Assembly: GCA_019802505.1 (NCBI GenBank) | Contig: JAFMOC010000094.1 | Location: 968,501 to 1,032,500 of the forward strand | DNA: 64,000 nucleotides | From: Corydoras sp. C115 | Lineage: Eukaryota; Chordata; Actinopteri; Siluriformes; Callichthyidae | Direction: 5' to 3' | Notes under the pieces: generated by a model | Databases searched by the model: none | What the model saw: only the letters and a program-made list of their open reading frames with translations | Told to the model about the DNA's origin: nothing | Translations under genes and position numbers: made by a program | Shown here: positions 1 through 28,051 of the stretch, one piece after another | Numbering within the stretch: the stretch's first letter is position 1 | How the letters are laid out: the number at the start of each line of letters is the position of its first letter

Positions 1-1940
1 CAGATACACTTCCTACAACTGTCTCAAACATCCCAGAATGCTACACGTGTCCTTGGAGGCTGTTTCTGAGAAAAATCTAACCAGCGCTGGTAAAGTTCTT
101 ATAGGAGAGTTTATATTAATATAGAATGCTACATTGCATTAGTAAAATTAAAGTCACTTTTTTTAGGTGGCAAACAGCTGGACTGAGTGGATGTGCCACA
201 ACGTGAAATTGTCTGCATGAGTTTTGGCAGCAGCATGCTAATTGGATGAACTGTGATAAGCCAGTCTCACGCTAATGTGCTTTGTGGAAGCCTTTTTGTT
301 CTGGCAGGATCTTGCTGAGTATTTTGTTACAGCAAGTGAATTTCCAATGACTACTGCACCACTATATTAAATAATACCAAGGCTTAGTATGGCACAGCCA
401 TTTTGTGCCCCTGTGCTGCTTTTAATTACAGATGGCAGGAGATTAAATTAACTCAAAATGGTAGAATGTTATTAGACAGTTAATTGTTACTTTTGAGCTT
501 CATGTACCAAATCATTAGAAATATATATGTCTTGGGAGAATAGTATCTTATTAAAATGACTGAGGGGTCAGGAACACATGTTGGGCCAGAGGTGGGAAAC
601 AAATTGGCCGGCTTCCAATTTAATTGTAAAGATATTAAACATTCCATTTTGAATCGTTTTACCTTATTGGATCACATGGTAATGCTAAATAGATTGAAAC
701 ATATTTGCAATACTTTGTTGCTGTGCAGTCTGTTGTCTTTAATAGTGTTTATTGTCTTTCTTCTTTATTATGTCATGTACACAATTGTGAATTTTACTTT
801 GTGTATACTAATTTCAACTTTTATCATAATTTCTTAGATGTATCCTTTTAACTGCTCAATTACCGTCACTTTTCTGCTGAATGTACATTTCCACATTAAG
901 GCATATCTTATCTTATAATACTAGGATCAGTCATTAAATGGCATTCATGTCACCTTATTTTTAGCATCATTTTGTAGTAATTCACTGAGGTAATATGTGT
1001 GCCATGTGAAAGATTGATGATGTTTATTATTAATGTTATTCACCTCTTAGTAAATTGAATGCAGGATTCAAAAAGATTATCGCAAGATTTATAATAAGAA
1101 ATCCGGTTAAAGCGTGAGACCAAGCGTAAGTAAAAACAGCCTTGAATGCATATGACTGCAGACAACCTTAAAGAATTAGTTAATTGCAGTACTGGGTGAG
1201 CTCAAGCAATCCATAGTTGGAGTATGTGTGGGTGTAACTGTGAAACTGAAAAATGCTTAAGTAAATGCAGGAGCATGTAGCACAGTGCCTATGTTTATCA
1301 AATGTCACATGGAATAGGGTTTACTTTACTGATGTTATGATTTAGCAGCTTTCTTTCTCAGTAGCAACACTAATGGAACCAGGCAGTGCACATTTTAATT
1401 GTTTTTGCCTGCAGGATCTTCTGGCTGTTAATTGCCACAGAGGGACAGAGTGAAAGAGACAGCGGGATTTTGCAATGAAGTATCAAACAAACTCTATTTC
1501 ATCCCACAGTTACCCAAAATTCAGCTAATGAGCACCATGGCTTTGCTTTTCCCTTCATGCGGCACAGTAGTATTCCTGCTTCTAATCATGTGAAATGAGT
1601 CTCAGCATGAATTGGGTGAGTCGTGACTTTTTATTCTTCATGTCAAATTAAAGGCTACAATCTCGTAATTAAGGAGATAAACAAGAGAATTTGAATAAAA
1701 TTAGCGTTGTGTTTCTTACATAAAGTGAGAACTGAAATTTTAATTATACCCTAGCTGAATTCCACATTTATGATTTTGAGACAAAGTAAAATGGTTCCCT
1801 TACCCAAAAACATTATTTATTCCATTTTATTTATTTATTTTTGAAGGAATAAATCAGCGGTGAGTGTGTTGGGCTGTCAAAAAAAAAAAAGATATAGGCC
1901 TTCTTTGCTTCACCATTAATAACTGGAAGGTTTTTACTTT
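1..1940. other. non-coding, no gene recognised
   Basis: No coding exon or known repeat is recognised. The parts at about 200-460 and 1360-1700 are of fairly high complexity, with AATTA-type homeobox cores and TGAGTCA-like words, so conserved non-coding DNA is possible but untested. Confidence 0.5.
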
Positions 1941-2030
1941 CCATTGTTGCTTCGGCTTGCTCCTTGGGGGTTCAGGCTCTGAATACTGTAAAGCTGCTTT
2001 GAGACAATGGGCTATTGAAAAAAATGCAAA
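1941..2030 (+). repeat. interspersed repeat family C, copy 1
   Basis: It contains the block CTGTAAAGCTGCTTTGAGAC followed by AATGGGCTATTG, seen in four places in the window in the same orientation. It matches a common fish 3'-end repeat ('gtaaagctgctttgagacaatg...ctatacaaataaa'), family unknown to me. Confidence 0.6.
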
Positions 2031-2484
2031 TGGATTAAGAGCTTGTGCATTATTGTGAAAAATGCATGGAAAAGAGGTGATATATTATGTACGACGTGAA
2101 GCGCGAGTGCTGTTAACACCGCTTTCCCATGATTTATTTGCAATAATGTACAACAAAATAGCCTTGTTGCTTTTATAAAATGGTTACAAACACACTATAT
2201 AAAAAAATACAAAGGTTTTATTTCATAAATATGTTTATTGAAAACAAAATCATCAATAAACTGGTCTTCTCATTTAATAAGCAACAGATGCGACAGGCTT
2301 TGTTCTTATCAGGAATATTGTATATCATGCAATGATATGAATGTGAAGCAGTCAAAGGTGTGCGTTATTGTCAATAATGTCATGGCTTGACAAACGACTT
2401 GGCCAATCAAATTTTAAGTTATTTATAAAAAAAAATAAAAAAACTTAAACTTGAACTTCAGGAGTACCATATAATAGAACTTAC

Positions 2485-2602
2485 ACCAGGAATTTTCTTT
2501 CCTTACTCTTTGGTGGTTTAGGCTTAGAAAATTGTTTAGCTGCTTTAAAAAAAATGCTTTACTGTAAAACAGGCTATGTAAATAAACTAAACTTAAACTT
2601 GA
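2485..2602 (+). repeat. interspersed repeat family C, copy 2 (degenerate)
   Basis: GTTTAGCTGCTTTAAAA and the terminal GTAAATAAACTAAACTTAAA correspond to the family C end, with several changes. Confidence 0.5.
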
Positions 2603-4251
2603 TGTAATAGCTGACCTTGCAATTTTAAAAGTCGGGATATGTGAAGAAAAGCTTTTGTTGTGCTAAGCATTTGTGTAGTTTTATAAAAAAACAGAAAATG
2701 CACATTAAAAGTCTAGTTGCAGTCCTAATCTGCTAGGCTGTATGACAGATTTTTTTTTTTTCATTCTGGACATTTCTACAACTTGTCATATTTTTATCAA
2801 TATTGCATTAAAGCAGACTTACTCATTCAAAAATAATAAGTGTGTAACGGATGCAAGGAAGCTAGGCCATCCCTGCATTCTCTGTATCTCCTGTAATATT
2901 TACACATGTCTACCTTCTGGTTACTGGGCAAAATAATGGTATTTAATTCCGTGTTTTGTTGCTAAATTGCTAAATTGCAAAATGTTTACAAAAAACTGTT
3001 TACAGCATTAACATTAGGTTGTCTGCATAACAGAGCTTGACTAGAAACCTAACCAATTCACCTACTCACGTGTAATTACCATGTCCCTGTGTATGCATTT
3101 ACTAACTTGTGTGACATAGCGAAAATTAGCCCAAAAACAAAACACAGTAATAGTGCTACTTACTGTTTGCACAGTGTCACATGGATGTTATTTGGTGAAT
3201 GTACATGTCTCACCCTAGTTCAAAACACACTGCACTTGAGCTTTGAGCTTTGACTTGAACTTTTATGTCCAATCAACATTAACATCATTAAGTACAGCAC
3301 TGACACTTATCATATTCAATTACCCCTGCTGTCTGGCATATAGCATAAACCACATGTGAAGGCTATGACGCAGGCTCTATGTGACGCATACACACAAATA
3401 TAAATCAGCCTTAAAAGAAGCAATTCAGCTTTCAGAGTAGCTGTAATATGAGCCCTTCATGATGTGTTTATAGTAATAATGACAAATACATTATATTATA
3501 TTATATGGTTTGAAAAATATATATGATATGATTTATGATCCTGCATCAATGCATCTGTGAACAAACAGGATTACAGGGACTTCGCTTCTAGCAGTAAAAA
3601 ACATTTACATAACAGCAATCTGGCTCACGAAGATGAGCTGCATCAGGCAGCCCTCAGTCACACTGCATACACCTCAGGAAAGTGGCTCGACTCCATAAGT
3701 ACATAAATTATCTTAAAGGTACTGTATTTAAAAAGCAAAAACTACTTTTACCACAATTCAGTTGAATTTAGTTGAAGTAGCAGCCTTTTAAAGAAGTGTT
3801 ATGAAGCAGAATTTCGTTAATAGTTAACTAAGTGGTGGACCAAAGCAAATACATGTTTTGTTCTAGATTTAATAGTATCAGTTAGTCTGCATTACAAAGT
3901 TAGAAAGATAATTCCAAAGTCAAAAAGCCATGTAGAAAAACTTTCTCCTGCTCTGACCTTATTTACTCTAACTTAAAAAAAAAAATTGTACATGCTTAGG
4001 ATGACTACATGCCTCATAATCATGGCAAAGACACACTAACAAGCCCTTAATCAAGCCGTGTGATTGACCACTCGGTAAAGATCATTAAAATAAAGCCTAT
4101 AGACCTGTATCTGTTTACATAAAACATAAAGAAGTTGTAATTTGCCTGTAAGTGTTCATTGCTGTTGTGAAATGATCGACGTGAAATGCTTGAAAATATA
4201 ATTTCCAGAAATTGTAGTACATGGCACATCACAGCCAAGTTGCTATGGTAG
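2603..4251. other. non-coding, AT-rich
   Basis: AT-rich sequence with stops in all frames and no repeat or gene that I recognise. Confidence 0.6.
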
Positions 4252-4890
4252 TTCTAAAGGAAAGGCAGAAGTTAGTTAGAACAAAAGCTATAACAGGACG
4301 TGATAACTCACTGGAATGGTTCATTCAGCATGTTAGAGCAATTTGTGGAACAGCAAGCTACAATGTGTGCTTCAGATCTGGAAAGAAAACTAAGGAAAGG
4401 AACAAGCAACGTGCACACACTAAGTGAAAGCCATCTCCTCCATTATGTCTGAAGTAGAGCAGCCAATTATGTCTGTCATTGCACCACTTCAAGCTAAATT
4501 GTTACATCTTTTTAGAGATGCTGATGAAGACTGCACAGTGATCACAGAAATGAAACAAACTATAAAAATGGAAACACAAGAGACATGCAGCTATTCTTAC
4601 ACAAAGCATCTGCTGGAAAGCCCTCATTCAAAAAGCTGCTTTTTTATGTGAAGCAAAGTAAGATGAAACTTTCCACTGTCTCAATGGGTTTTACATTTGA
4701 TTGATCATTATGTAAGAATTTTTTTTGTCTATTTGTTGAATTTTAAAGCATAAAAACATACATTAATGCCTCTTCGGTTCCCAAAATGTGCATGTGTCTA
4801 CAGTTCACAGATGGTGAGACAACAATTCTTCTCTCATCTTGTGACTGGACTATTGATTCTCAACTTGAAACCACTATAGAAAGTGTGTGT
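4252..4890 (+). pseudogene. hAT/ZBED-like transposase fragment, unit 1 of a direct duplication
   Basis: The frame at 4424-4651 reads MSEVEQPIMSVIAPLQAKLL, then HLFRDADEDCTVITEMKQTI, which resembles the segment before the dimerisation domain of hAT/ZBED-type transposases (family knowledge, weak match). Upstream codons give NSLEWFIQHVRAICG. The frame is broken on both sides. A diverged second copy lies at 5885-6425 in the same orientation. Confidence 0.4.
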
Positions 4891-5099
4891 GACTGAATGC
4901 AAAGAAAAATATAAAAAAAATATTTTTTTCTGTTCTTTTGTTATTTTTATATATACAGTATTGTATAGCAGATATGAAACATTACACACACACTTTTTGT
5001 AAAAGGCAAAAAAAAAACTATTTAAAATATTGTGGTTGAATGAATATGCACACTTTGTTAAAACAGTATTTAATTCCATGATGGTGTTAAGTCTTCTTT

Positions 5100-5430
5100 G
5101 GGAAAAGTCTTAGCAGGGCACACTATGACTTCACAGCCTTTGTCCACTCTTCCTTACAGGTAGTGAGGGTATTGATTGTGAACAGCCCTTTTCATGTCAC
5201 CCCAAATACTTTTAATTGGATTTATGTCTGGGCTTTGCCGGGACAATTCCAACACTTTGATCTTTTGTTAAAAGCATGCTTTTTTCATATGAAGATATGG
5301 TTTTATTGATTGTCATGCTTAAAGTAAAATTCATCTTTGACTTGAGTCACAATGAGAGGGTTGTTGCCAAAACTGTACTATTTCATTTGCTGAAATATGT
5401 GGCCGTACATTGGAATAAAAAAGGCTTTTG
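5100..5430. repeat. degenerate DNA-transposon-like remnant
   Basis: TTTATGTCTGGGCTTTGCC and CAATTCCAACACTTTGATCT resemble a widespread teleost repeat containing 'ggtctggactttgactaggccattc'. It is recognised only by similarity of wording; no termini are visible. Confidence 0.4.
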
Positions 5431-5884
5431 TAAATTACTAAATGCACGAACCTAAATATACCATGCCCTCTTGACAACACTTCAATCAAAAGCAAACTAA
5501 TTGATGCAGAGCAAAGAAATCCTTGTATACCATGTACAAAAAAAGCATATATAACCGAGACCTGTCATTTTATCTATATTGATTGGAAAATAAAGAATTA
5601 CAAACTTGTTTAATTAATTTTTGAATAACACATACAGAGCTAAAAATTAAGGCAGTGCTAAGAGAAGAAAATGAGGAGTGGAATATACTAGAGAAAAAAA
5701 AACTGCTTTTTCGATGGATAATGCACGTTTCATAGCCAGACGAGGCAAATCTACCTCAGTATTTTAAATAGTTTACCCATACCATTTAACCTAGCAAACA
5801 GTTTTAAATATGCAAAATACAGAATTGCTCATGGGGTGAATGAGTATATGAACTGTTTTTCATTGCACAAACTTCTGTTTAGAG

Positions 5885-6425
5885 AAAAAAGAAAGTTCCA
5901 GAACACAGCCTATAACAGAACGTGATAACTCGCTGGAATAGTTCATTCAACATGTTGGAGCAATTTATGGAACAGCAAGCTGCAGTGTGTGTGCATCACT
6001 TCTGAAGAGAAAATAAAGAAAGGCACAAATGGCATTCACACACTTACTGAAAGCCACCACTTCCATCATGTCTGAGGAAGCGCAGGCAACTGTCATTGTA
6101 CTACTTTAGGCTAAATTGTTGCATCATTTCAGAGTTGGTGATAAAGCCTGAACCAAAATGTAAAAAGGAATCGTATGTGACTGTGCAACAAGTCTTCCAC
6201 AAAGCATTCGCTATAGAACCCAGGTTAAAAAAAAAAAAACATAAACATTATTTATTTATATATGTATGTATGTATATATATATTACTGCCTCCTCATTTG
6301 CTATGGTGCGTGCATGTGTGTGTGTGTGTGTGTGTGTGTACGTGTACGGATGGCAGTGACTTATCTTGTGACTAGACTACTAATAAGCTTCCTGTTAAAA
6401 TCTGAAGGTCTGTAGAGATTTTCTG
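5885..6425 (+). pseudogene. hAT/ZBED-like fragment, unit 2 of a direct duplication
   Basis: CAACATGTTGGAGCAATTTA, GGAACAGCAAGCTGCAGTG and CATCATGTCTGAGGAAGCGC match the unit at 4252-4890 with about 15-20 percent change by eye. Its reading frame is more disrupted. A (GT)n run at 6315-6338 interrupts the homologous 3' flank. Confidence 0.4.
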
Positions 6426-6699
6426 TAGGACTTCTCTTTAATGAGGCCTAACCTCAATGTTGATAACTGTTTATGATAACTCTATTTGCAACATAATAAG
6501 AACATACAGAAATTAAATGGTGTTTGTATTTAAGTTCATGAAAATGTATAAGCTTGTGTGCCTTTTTATTTATAGAAGTCTATCCTGCCAGGATGGCCCT
6601 ATCGTACTGATTTGTTTTTCGATTTTTGGAAAATGGACGCCTGATCATTACACAATCTGTACATGGGTGTTCTGTAATATTAACTCTGCCTGATTCACG

Positions 6700-6891
6700 G
6701 AGAATTCCTCACTGAGCCTCAGTTCTCACAAGATTTCTTTCTTAAAAACCAACACCACCAGGGTGTTTTTTCTTGCCACTGTCACTTCAGATTGGTCTTT
6801 GGAGGGTTCAGTCTTAGAATGGTGTGAAGCTGCTTTGAGACAATATACTATTGTAAAAAGTGATTAAAAATATATATATACTTAAACTTCA
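6700..6891 (+). repeat. interspersed repeat family C, copy 3 (longest)
   Basis: The longest copy begins CTCACTGAGCCTCAGTTCTC and GTTTTTTCTTGCCACTGTCA, and ends GTGAAGCTGCTTTGAGACAA plus an AT-rich tail. Confidence 0.65.
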
Positions 6892-7349
6892 TTTTTAGTG
6901 TGTACTGTTGTGAAACAAAATTTATATATGCAAAAAAAAAAAATCCAAAGCTTTCAAAATGAGATCATATGGCACCATGCATATGGCACCTTACTAGTAA
7001 TTGTCACATTGTAAGCAATATTACCAATCACATTTAAACTGGTGTTCATGCAATTAATGGTAAATGTAGTTCAAAAAATGCACTTGGAGAGGAAACCGCT
7101 TTTAACTTTTTTCTATATACCTAAGCTCACATATTCTATGATTTGGAGTCACTGTCATTAGAAAATAAAGCAAGTTGGTCAAGACTCTAGACTTCTTTTA
7201 TTAATGTGGCAGCAATCCAGGCTTGTTAATCTGTAAATTTCTCCAAAAATAGTGTTTGTGAAATATTTGCAAAGTAATGGTAGCTACTGTTGAAGAAAAC
7301 CCTTAGAGGCGACTAGAAATATCATATAATTATTTATGACGTATCACAA

Positions 7350-8091
7350 TTATGATTTTCAAAACCTTTATTGCACATAGCATTTTTGTCCATATTGTGC
7401 AGCTCAAGCTGCTAAAATAATCATATTATGTAATAAAGTTTTACGTGCACACATACATACATGTATGACAGGAAAACTAATAACCTTGATAAGTGGATGT
7501 TGTTTTTACAAATGTGAGCTAGTGATTTCACACAGCTTGTGAGGCAGTAATGAGTGAATTCCTTTTAATGATAACCACCCTAATTAAAATTTTACAAGTT
7601 GAGTTCTAAAATACCATTAAAACTGCTTACAACACATTAAAGTCACTGCTTACCAACATGACTTTAAATTTACCAGGATGACATTAGGGTCTGAAGGCTC
7701 AATTCACTAAGATGCACTTAATTCCACATTTGAATGGATTTTCTTACACTAAACAAACTGTGAATTTATAAATAAATAAATTACACTTTATAAATACACT
7801 ACATATGAAATAAAAGTAGCTACGGTGCATGAGTTGTATAGGTCCATGTGCATAAACGTACCAAGTAGTCTTTAAAAGGAAACTCGATAAGAATACCCAC
7901 TCTTTAGTCCTCCATGATGATGATGATGATGATGATGTGTCTCACTGAATTCAGCAGACCATCTCTCATTGGATTTAAAACTGTTCATAAACAAATCTAA
8001 ATTAGTCTTTAGAGTCCTGGGAGCGAAATTGCTTGGCAAGGAGAAGTCCAAGAGCCTCTTCCCACCCCTGTGTAGTTCCAGATCCAAAAAT
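7350..8091 (-). other. mpp3: probable mpp3 3' UTR
   Basis: Sequence downstream of the mpp3 stop has no reading frame of interest. An AATAAA polyadenylation hexamer occurs on the minus strand at 7367-7372, and another at 7197-7202. Either could end the transcript; the choice is an inference. Confidence 0.4.
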
Positions 8092-23137
<15,046 letters not shown>

Positions 23138-23564
23138 GAGTCACGTCTAATAATGAAACCTGAAATAGAAACAGGCATCTATTATTTTTTTTACAATTGT
23201 AATTATATTTTTTACAATATAGTTTTCACATATCAAACTCAAAAGGTGCCATTAATCATGAAAAATGCACATTTGGTTCTAAATTTAAGCAAACAAGGAT
23301 CCCCAAACATAACTGCCTTTAAAGACCTAGATTAAAAAATCATAAGTTTAGTGAAATTAGTGTTTAAGTGTTTAAGAAACAATAACTCTGGCAAACCTCT
23401 GTGTATTTAATAAAAAAAAACAGGTTATGGCAAAAATGCTTTAATCTGATTAAGCTAAAACTTATTAAATTATTTTAAAGATATATTTAGTAGCTTCTTA
23501 TTAATTACAAAACTATAAATGAAGTGTCATGAAAAGAAAAATCATGATCCATCCTGTATTACCT

Positions 23565-23645
23565 TTCTCAAGGACCCACATTGGCAACTTGGTGGATGTA
23601 GACATTGAGTTTCAGATTGCTAGCCCAGCTCCATGACCACTTAGG
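23565..23645 (-). mobile_element. SINE family B fragment
   Basis: TCTCAAGGACCCACATTGGC and ATTGCTAGCCCAGC are pieces of the family B head and body, degenerate. It lies upstream of the mpp3 start exon. Confidence 0.6.
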
Positions 23646-23924
23646 TACCTCACCTACACAACTGATTCTTCTAAAAAGCTTACGGAAATAGAATGCGGTA
23701 CTGTAGAATGATATAGTGGTAACAGTGAAGTTAAGTTAGAAAAATCTTTTCTGCTGACTTTCCAAACTCTCATTTGTAGAGCTAACTTTGAATGGCACAG
23801 TTTTATGATTTGTTTATTACAGAGCTCAATGGAACATGACCAGTTCAAAAAACAGAACAACTGTAATTCCATAATGCTTAACACATCAAATCTAAAGGTT
23901 GACTTTGGAGCCCTTATCAAGTTC

Positions 23925-24712
23925 AGAATCAGAATCAGGTTTATTGGTCACATACGTAGTTATACATGGTACAGCCAGCAGTGAAATTCTTTTTTGACCT
24001 CTCCACAGAAAAAGAAAATTTGTTTAAAAGGATAAGAATGAGAAAAATAGGATGGAGTAAGATAAAGATAAAATAAAATGTAATTATGTATTTACAATGT
24101 GCAATGGAATTATAAAGTGGGTTGTGCTTTTTGTGCAAATATTGCAGTGCAGTGTTACAGGTTCAAGTTAAATGTCCTTTTAGTCCTGGTTCAGGGTCCG
24201 AATCGCCGTTGGGAAGAAGCTCCTCCTCATCCTCTCTGTGTTTGCCTTTAGGACACGAAAACGCCGTCCTGATGGCAACAGAGTGAAGAGTTTGTTGTCA
24301 GGATGACTGAAGTCTTCAACGATCTTTTTGGCTTTGGACCAGCACCGCTTCCTGTAGGTGGATTGGAGGTCTGGAAATGCTACTCGGATGGTGCGTTCGG
24401 CCGAACGTACCACCCTTTGTAGTGACCGTCTGTCCAGCTGGGTGCTGTTCCTGAACCAGGTTATGATGTTCCCTGTGAGGATGCTTTCGACGGTGCAGGA
24501 GTAGAAATTCTGCAGGACCTTGGAGGGCAGCCTGAAGTCTCGTAGACGTCGAAGGTGGTAGAGACGCTGACAAGCCTTCTTTGCCAGTTTGTTAATGTGG
24601 CAGGACCAAGATAGGTCTTGCGCGATGTGAACTCCAAGGTACTTGAAGTTGCCTACCCTTTCTACTGCAGTGCCATTGATCCTCACAGGGTGGTTCTACT
24701 ACAGAGTTCCTA
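23925..24712 (-). mobile_element. 5'-truncated CR1/Rex1-like LINE, reverse transcriptase C-terminus and 3' UTR
   Basis: An open frame at 24180-24686 encodes 168 residues of the C-terminal part of a non-LTR retrotransposon ORF2: VGNFKYLGVHIAQDLSW, LYHLRRLRDF, LQRVVRSAERTIR, LLPSGRRFRVLKANTERMRR and FFPTAIRTLN. These phrases are typical of CR1/Rex1-type elements in fish. The frame is intact but the 5' part is missing, as in most LINE insertions. The AT-rich 3' UTR ends near the repeated AGAATCAGAATCAGG at about 23925. It probably lies in mpp3 intron 1. Confidence 0.85.
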
Positions 24713-24849
24713 TAACATTCTTAAAATGTGTAGAGTTCTGGTTTCTGATCCCATCATTGACCCAACAGTGCAAGATCTTTTTATTTTTTTTATAACAACT
24801 GTGATCCTGTGATCAGCAAGATTAGTTTATTTAAAGGAAATTTATCTGT

Positions 24850-25068
24850 GATGGGAGAGGTAGCTCAGTGGTCAGGGCGTTGGGTTATCAATCAGAAGGT
24901 TGGCGGTTCAAATCCCAGGTCCACTGAAGTTACCAATGTGTGTCCTTGAGCAAGACCCTTAACCCTCATTGCTCCAGGGATGTTGTGATGAACCCTGTGC
25001 TCACCTTGTAAGTCGCTTTGGATAAAAGCGTCTGCTAAATGACCAAATGTAAATGTAATGTAAATGGG
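24850..25068 (+). mobile_element. SINE family B copy, full length, plus orientation
   Basis: A complete copy: head GGTAGCTCAGTGGTCAGGGC, B-box GGTTCAAATCC, TTGAGCAAGACCCTTAACCC and a tail CTTTGGATAAAAGCGTCTGC with an ATGTAA repeat end. It is tRNA-derived but not a tRNA gene. Confidence 0.92.
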
Positions 25069-26559
25069 TCAAATTAGGTCATGACTCTAAGCTCAGAATG
25101 TGAACGTCATGTATAAGCAAGACTTGAACAGTACAGAATGTTTGAATCGCTGAATGTCTAATGCTCTATTTATGGAACGACCTACTTAAGTCCTGCAGGG
25201 AAAAAAGTTTCCATTCTTCACAAATGATGATTAAAGGGATAAAGGAGACAGAATTTGACTTTGTATTTCGAAAACTTACAGCTTTCATTTTTAGTTGTTG
25301 AAATTTATTCATCTGAGTGTCAACTGGGGTTTCTTCATCTGGTTAGTTTAAGGCTCAGCAAGATTATAACGTGTTATAATAATAACAACTGACTAAGCAT
25401 ACTAAATGTTCGATTTAACATCAAACTTACACAACAGCTTATTTCTCTTTAAACCACACTTTTTTTTCCTTCAAACTATAAATTCAATGCCTGGCATGAA
25501 AAAGTTCACACTCTACCTTTAGCTTCTGCAATGTCACATTTTTTTCTGTCCAGAGTTGCATTAATTTTCCCCCAAGAACTTTGGATGATGTATTGATGAT
25601 GGAAATTTGCAGCATCACACAAAGTCTTGTACAACACATCCCAAAGATTCTTATTGGGAATCATGTCTGGAATGATCTTTAATGTTTCCTGAACCACTCT
25701 TTTACAATTTGACTCATCGGAAACATATTAACCATGACCACAGGATGTGTCTTTAGATATGGCTGTTTAACAAATAAAAGCCACTCACTGCCTCAATTAG
25801 TGTTAGATAACAGTAGTGAATATATTTTTTGGATCAGGGAGTGTATCAGTATATTTATGAACATATACAACATGGTTTATCTAAGCTAAATGGTTGTAGG
25901 TTTGTGCCAGTGCCAGTAGTGTACATTACAATGTTTAAAAGCCTGCATAGGCAGATTTGTTCAATTTTTTCATTTTATATACACCACACTAAGAGCACAA
26001 AGTGCAGGAAGAGTAATGTGGTTGCTTAAAGCCTTGATGTTTCATCAGAATCAACATCCTGCAAAATCCTATCAACCACAGTAGTACAAATCCAGCTGTT
26101 TCATAAGCCCAGGGTTTGGCAGTGAAATTTTGCAGTTGTTATGGTATGCACAACGGTAGCAGCGGTTCATCCACCTGCTTATTATCTCTGGCGCCTGAAC
26201 CAGACAGGCTGCTCTCTTTGAATATTAATAATACGAAGGTTGAAGGAGGTAATGGAAAGATGGTGGCTTCTTTGCTTATTCATGCCAAATAGTGTTATGT
26301 ACATGTTCCGGTTGTAAGCCTGCTTTTAGGTAACAAAGATAATGCTTTAACCAGATAACAGGTTATCGTCAAAGGTGCATTAGCTTTTTGAAAAATGTTA
26401 CTACTATAAGTCTATTTGGGTACTAAAAAATATTTCTTGTCTTTCTTGACTCTAAAAGACCAGAGATGAGTTTAAAAGCATTATTTTTTTTACCATTTTC
26501 TTTAATTTGTGTATTTATTTATTTGCTTAAGACCATGCCTAGTCCATGAAATTGAATCA

Positions 26560-26790
26560 GCTCCTGCATATCAGCTCCATATCAATTACAGTTATGTAGG
26601 CCAATCCTGATTTTCCAGCAACAATCTAATCAATTCTCTTTTTCCCTCGCTTGGAGCAATGACATCATTCCCACTCACAGAGGCCATGCAGTGATGTCAT
26701 TGCCCACTGGGATCACATTAATCCAGCAATCAGATGGCTTGGCATTTGTTGCTTGTTTATTTAGACATCTCAAAAAGTTTCTGCTTCGTC
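26560..26790. promoter_or_regulatory. candidate enhancer with inverted CREB/ATF-like sites
   Basis: GCAATGACATCA at 26656-26667 and its exact reverse complement at 26692-26703 flank a 24-nt spacer. The core TGACATCA resembles CREB/ATF and AP-1 sites. The surrounding sequence is of higher complexity than its neighbours and free of recognised repeats. It would lie in mpp3 intron 1. Conservation could not be tested. Confidence 0.3.
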
Positions 26791-27000
26791 TCTTGTGTGA
26801 AATCCAATAACTCAAATCAAACCTAAAACAAAGTAATGACTAAATGGTTTTACTATATATCTTACAAATATTTTGGGGGTGGGGCAGTTGTGGTCTTTAA
26901 TATGAAGTCTTACTGAGATCACCATGGACAAATATCTCATCTCAACTCATTATCGTCTGCTTAATTTCATACTAGGGTCATGAGGGGAAAACATTTTTTT

Positions 27001-27087
27001 TTATATATATATATATATATATACATACATACATACATACATACATATACATATATATATATATACATACATACATACATACATACA

Positions 27088-27123
<36 letters not shown>
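27001..27123. repeat. mixed (TA)n/(TACA)n microsatellite
   Basis: Alternating (TA)n and (ATAC)n blocks that continue beyond the SINE at 27124-27471. Confidence 0.95.
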
Positions 27124-27127
<4 letters not shown>

Positions 27128-27471
27128 TTCATTCATTATCTCCCGCTTTATCCTCTATTAGGGTCGCGGTGGGGTTCCCCATGCCCATCCAGGGGAGAAC
27201 ATCTCGGGCGCTGGGCAGATAGACCCAGGACAGGGCGCCAATCCATCGCTGGGCACACATTCACTCACACAGACACACTCTATATGGGGCAATTTTGAGA
27301 ATTCAATTGACTTGATCCATGTTTTTGGACTGTGGGAGGAAACCGGAGAACCCGGAGGAAACCGACGCAGACACGGGGAGAACATGGAAACTCCACCCCA
27401 GATGGGGATTCGAACCAGGAATCCCTAGTGCTGAGAGGCGAACGTGCTAACCACTAAGCCACCGTGCCGCC
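27124..27471 (-). mobile_element. SINE family A copy 2, full length
   Basis: A full copy with an (ATTC)n tail, inserted inside a (TA)n/(TACA)n microsatellite that continues on both sides (27001-27123 and 27472-27490). The TA-rich flanks hide the exact target-site duplication. Confidence 0.92.
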
Positions 27472-28051
27472 ATATATATATATATATATATGGACATGAC
27501 ATTAAGGGTTTTGTGTAATTACTTGCAGATTTAGTTTTTCCTTTACAGTTTAATTGCACTTTATGTGTTTAATATCCAACAATGTTAAATCACAGCATTT
27601 GAACTGTATGATCATTGGCAAATGTATGACACGTTGCAGCATACAACACTGTAAGGATATGTATCCTGCAGATTATGCTTTTTATGTAAGTAGGGCACAG
27701 AAATGCCCATTTGTACGTTTCCCTATTAGAGTGTTTCACTAGAGTTGGAATAAGGCCCAGAAATGGTCTAAATGCAACCAACAGTATCTAATGCTTGTGC
27801 AGCAGGTCACTTTCTGCCTCTAATATAGCTCCTGCTTCATATCTTTTCTGAGACATAGGTACATTAAGGCTGTGGTTGTGTGCTTGTTCCAAAATTCAGT
27901 CGTCGTTGATTTATCACTTAAAAACTTCCACGCTTTTTTTCTAAAGTGATTTACCAGGAAGAAGTACACTGATGGAGAACTAACTGTACTAACTGGCTAT
28001 TAGAACTAGCTTTGAAATTGTATTATTCCAATGTCCCAAACCAAGTAAAAC

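Noticed and set aside
24850..24925. tRNA-like sequence with A- and B-box
   Set aside because: It is the tRNA-derived head of a SINE; the acceptor half does not close and the conserved SINE body follows.
25506..25697. 63-residue minus-strand frame as a gene
   Set aside because: No domain recognised, AT-rich; the wording resembles an old transposon remnant but was too weak to annotate.
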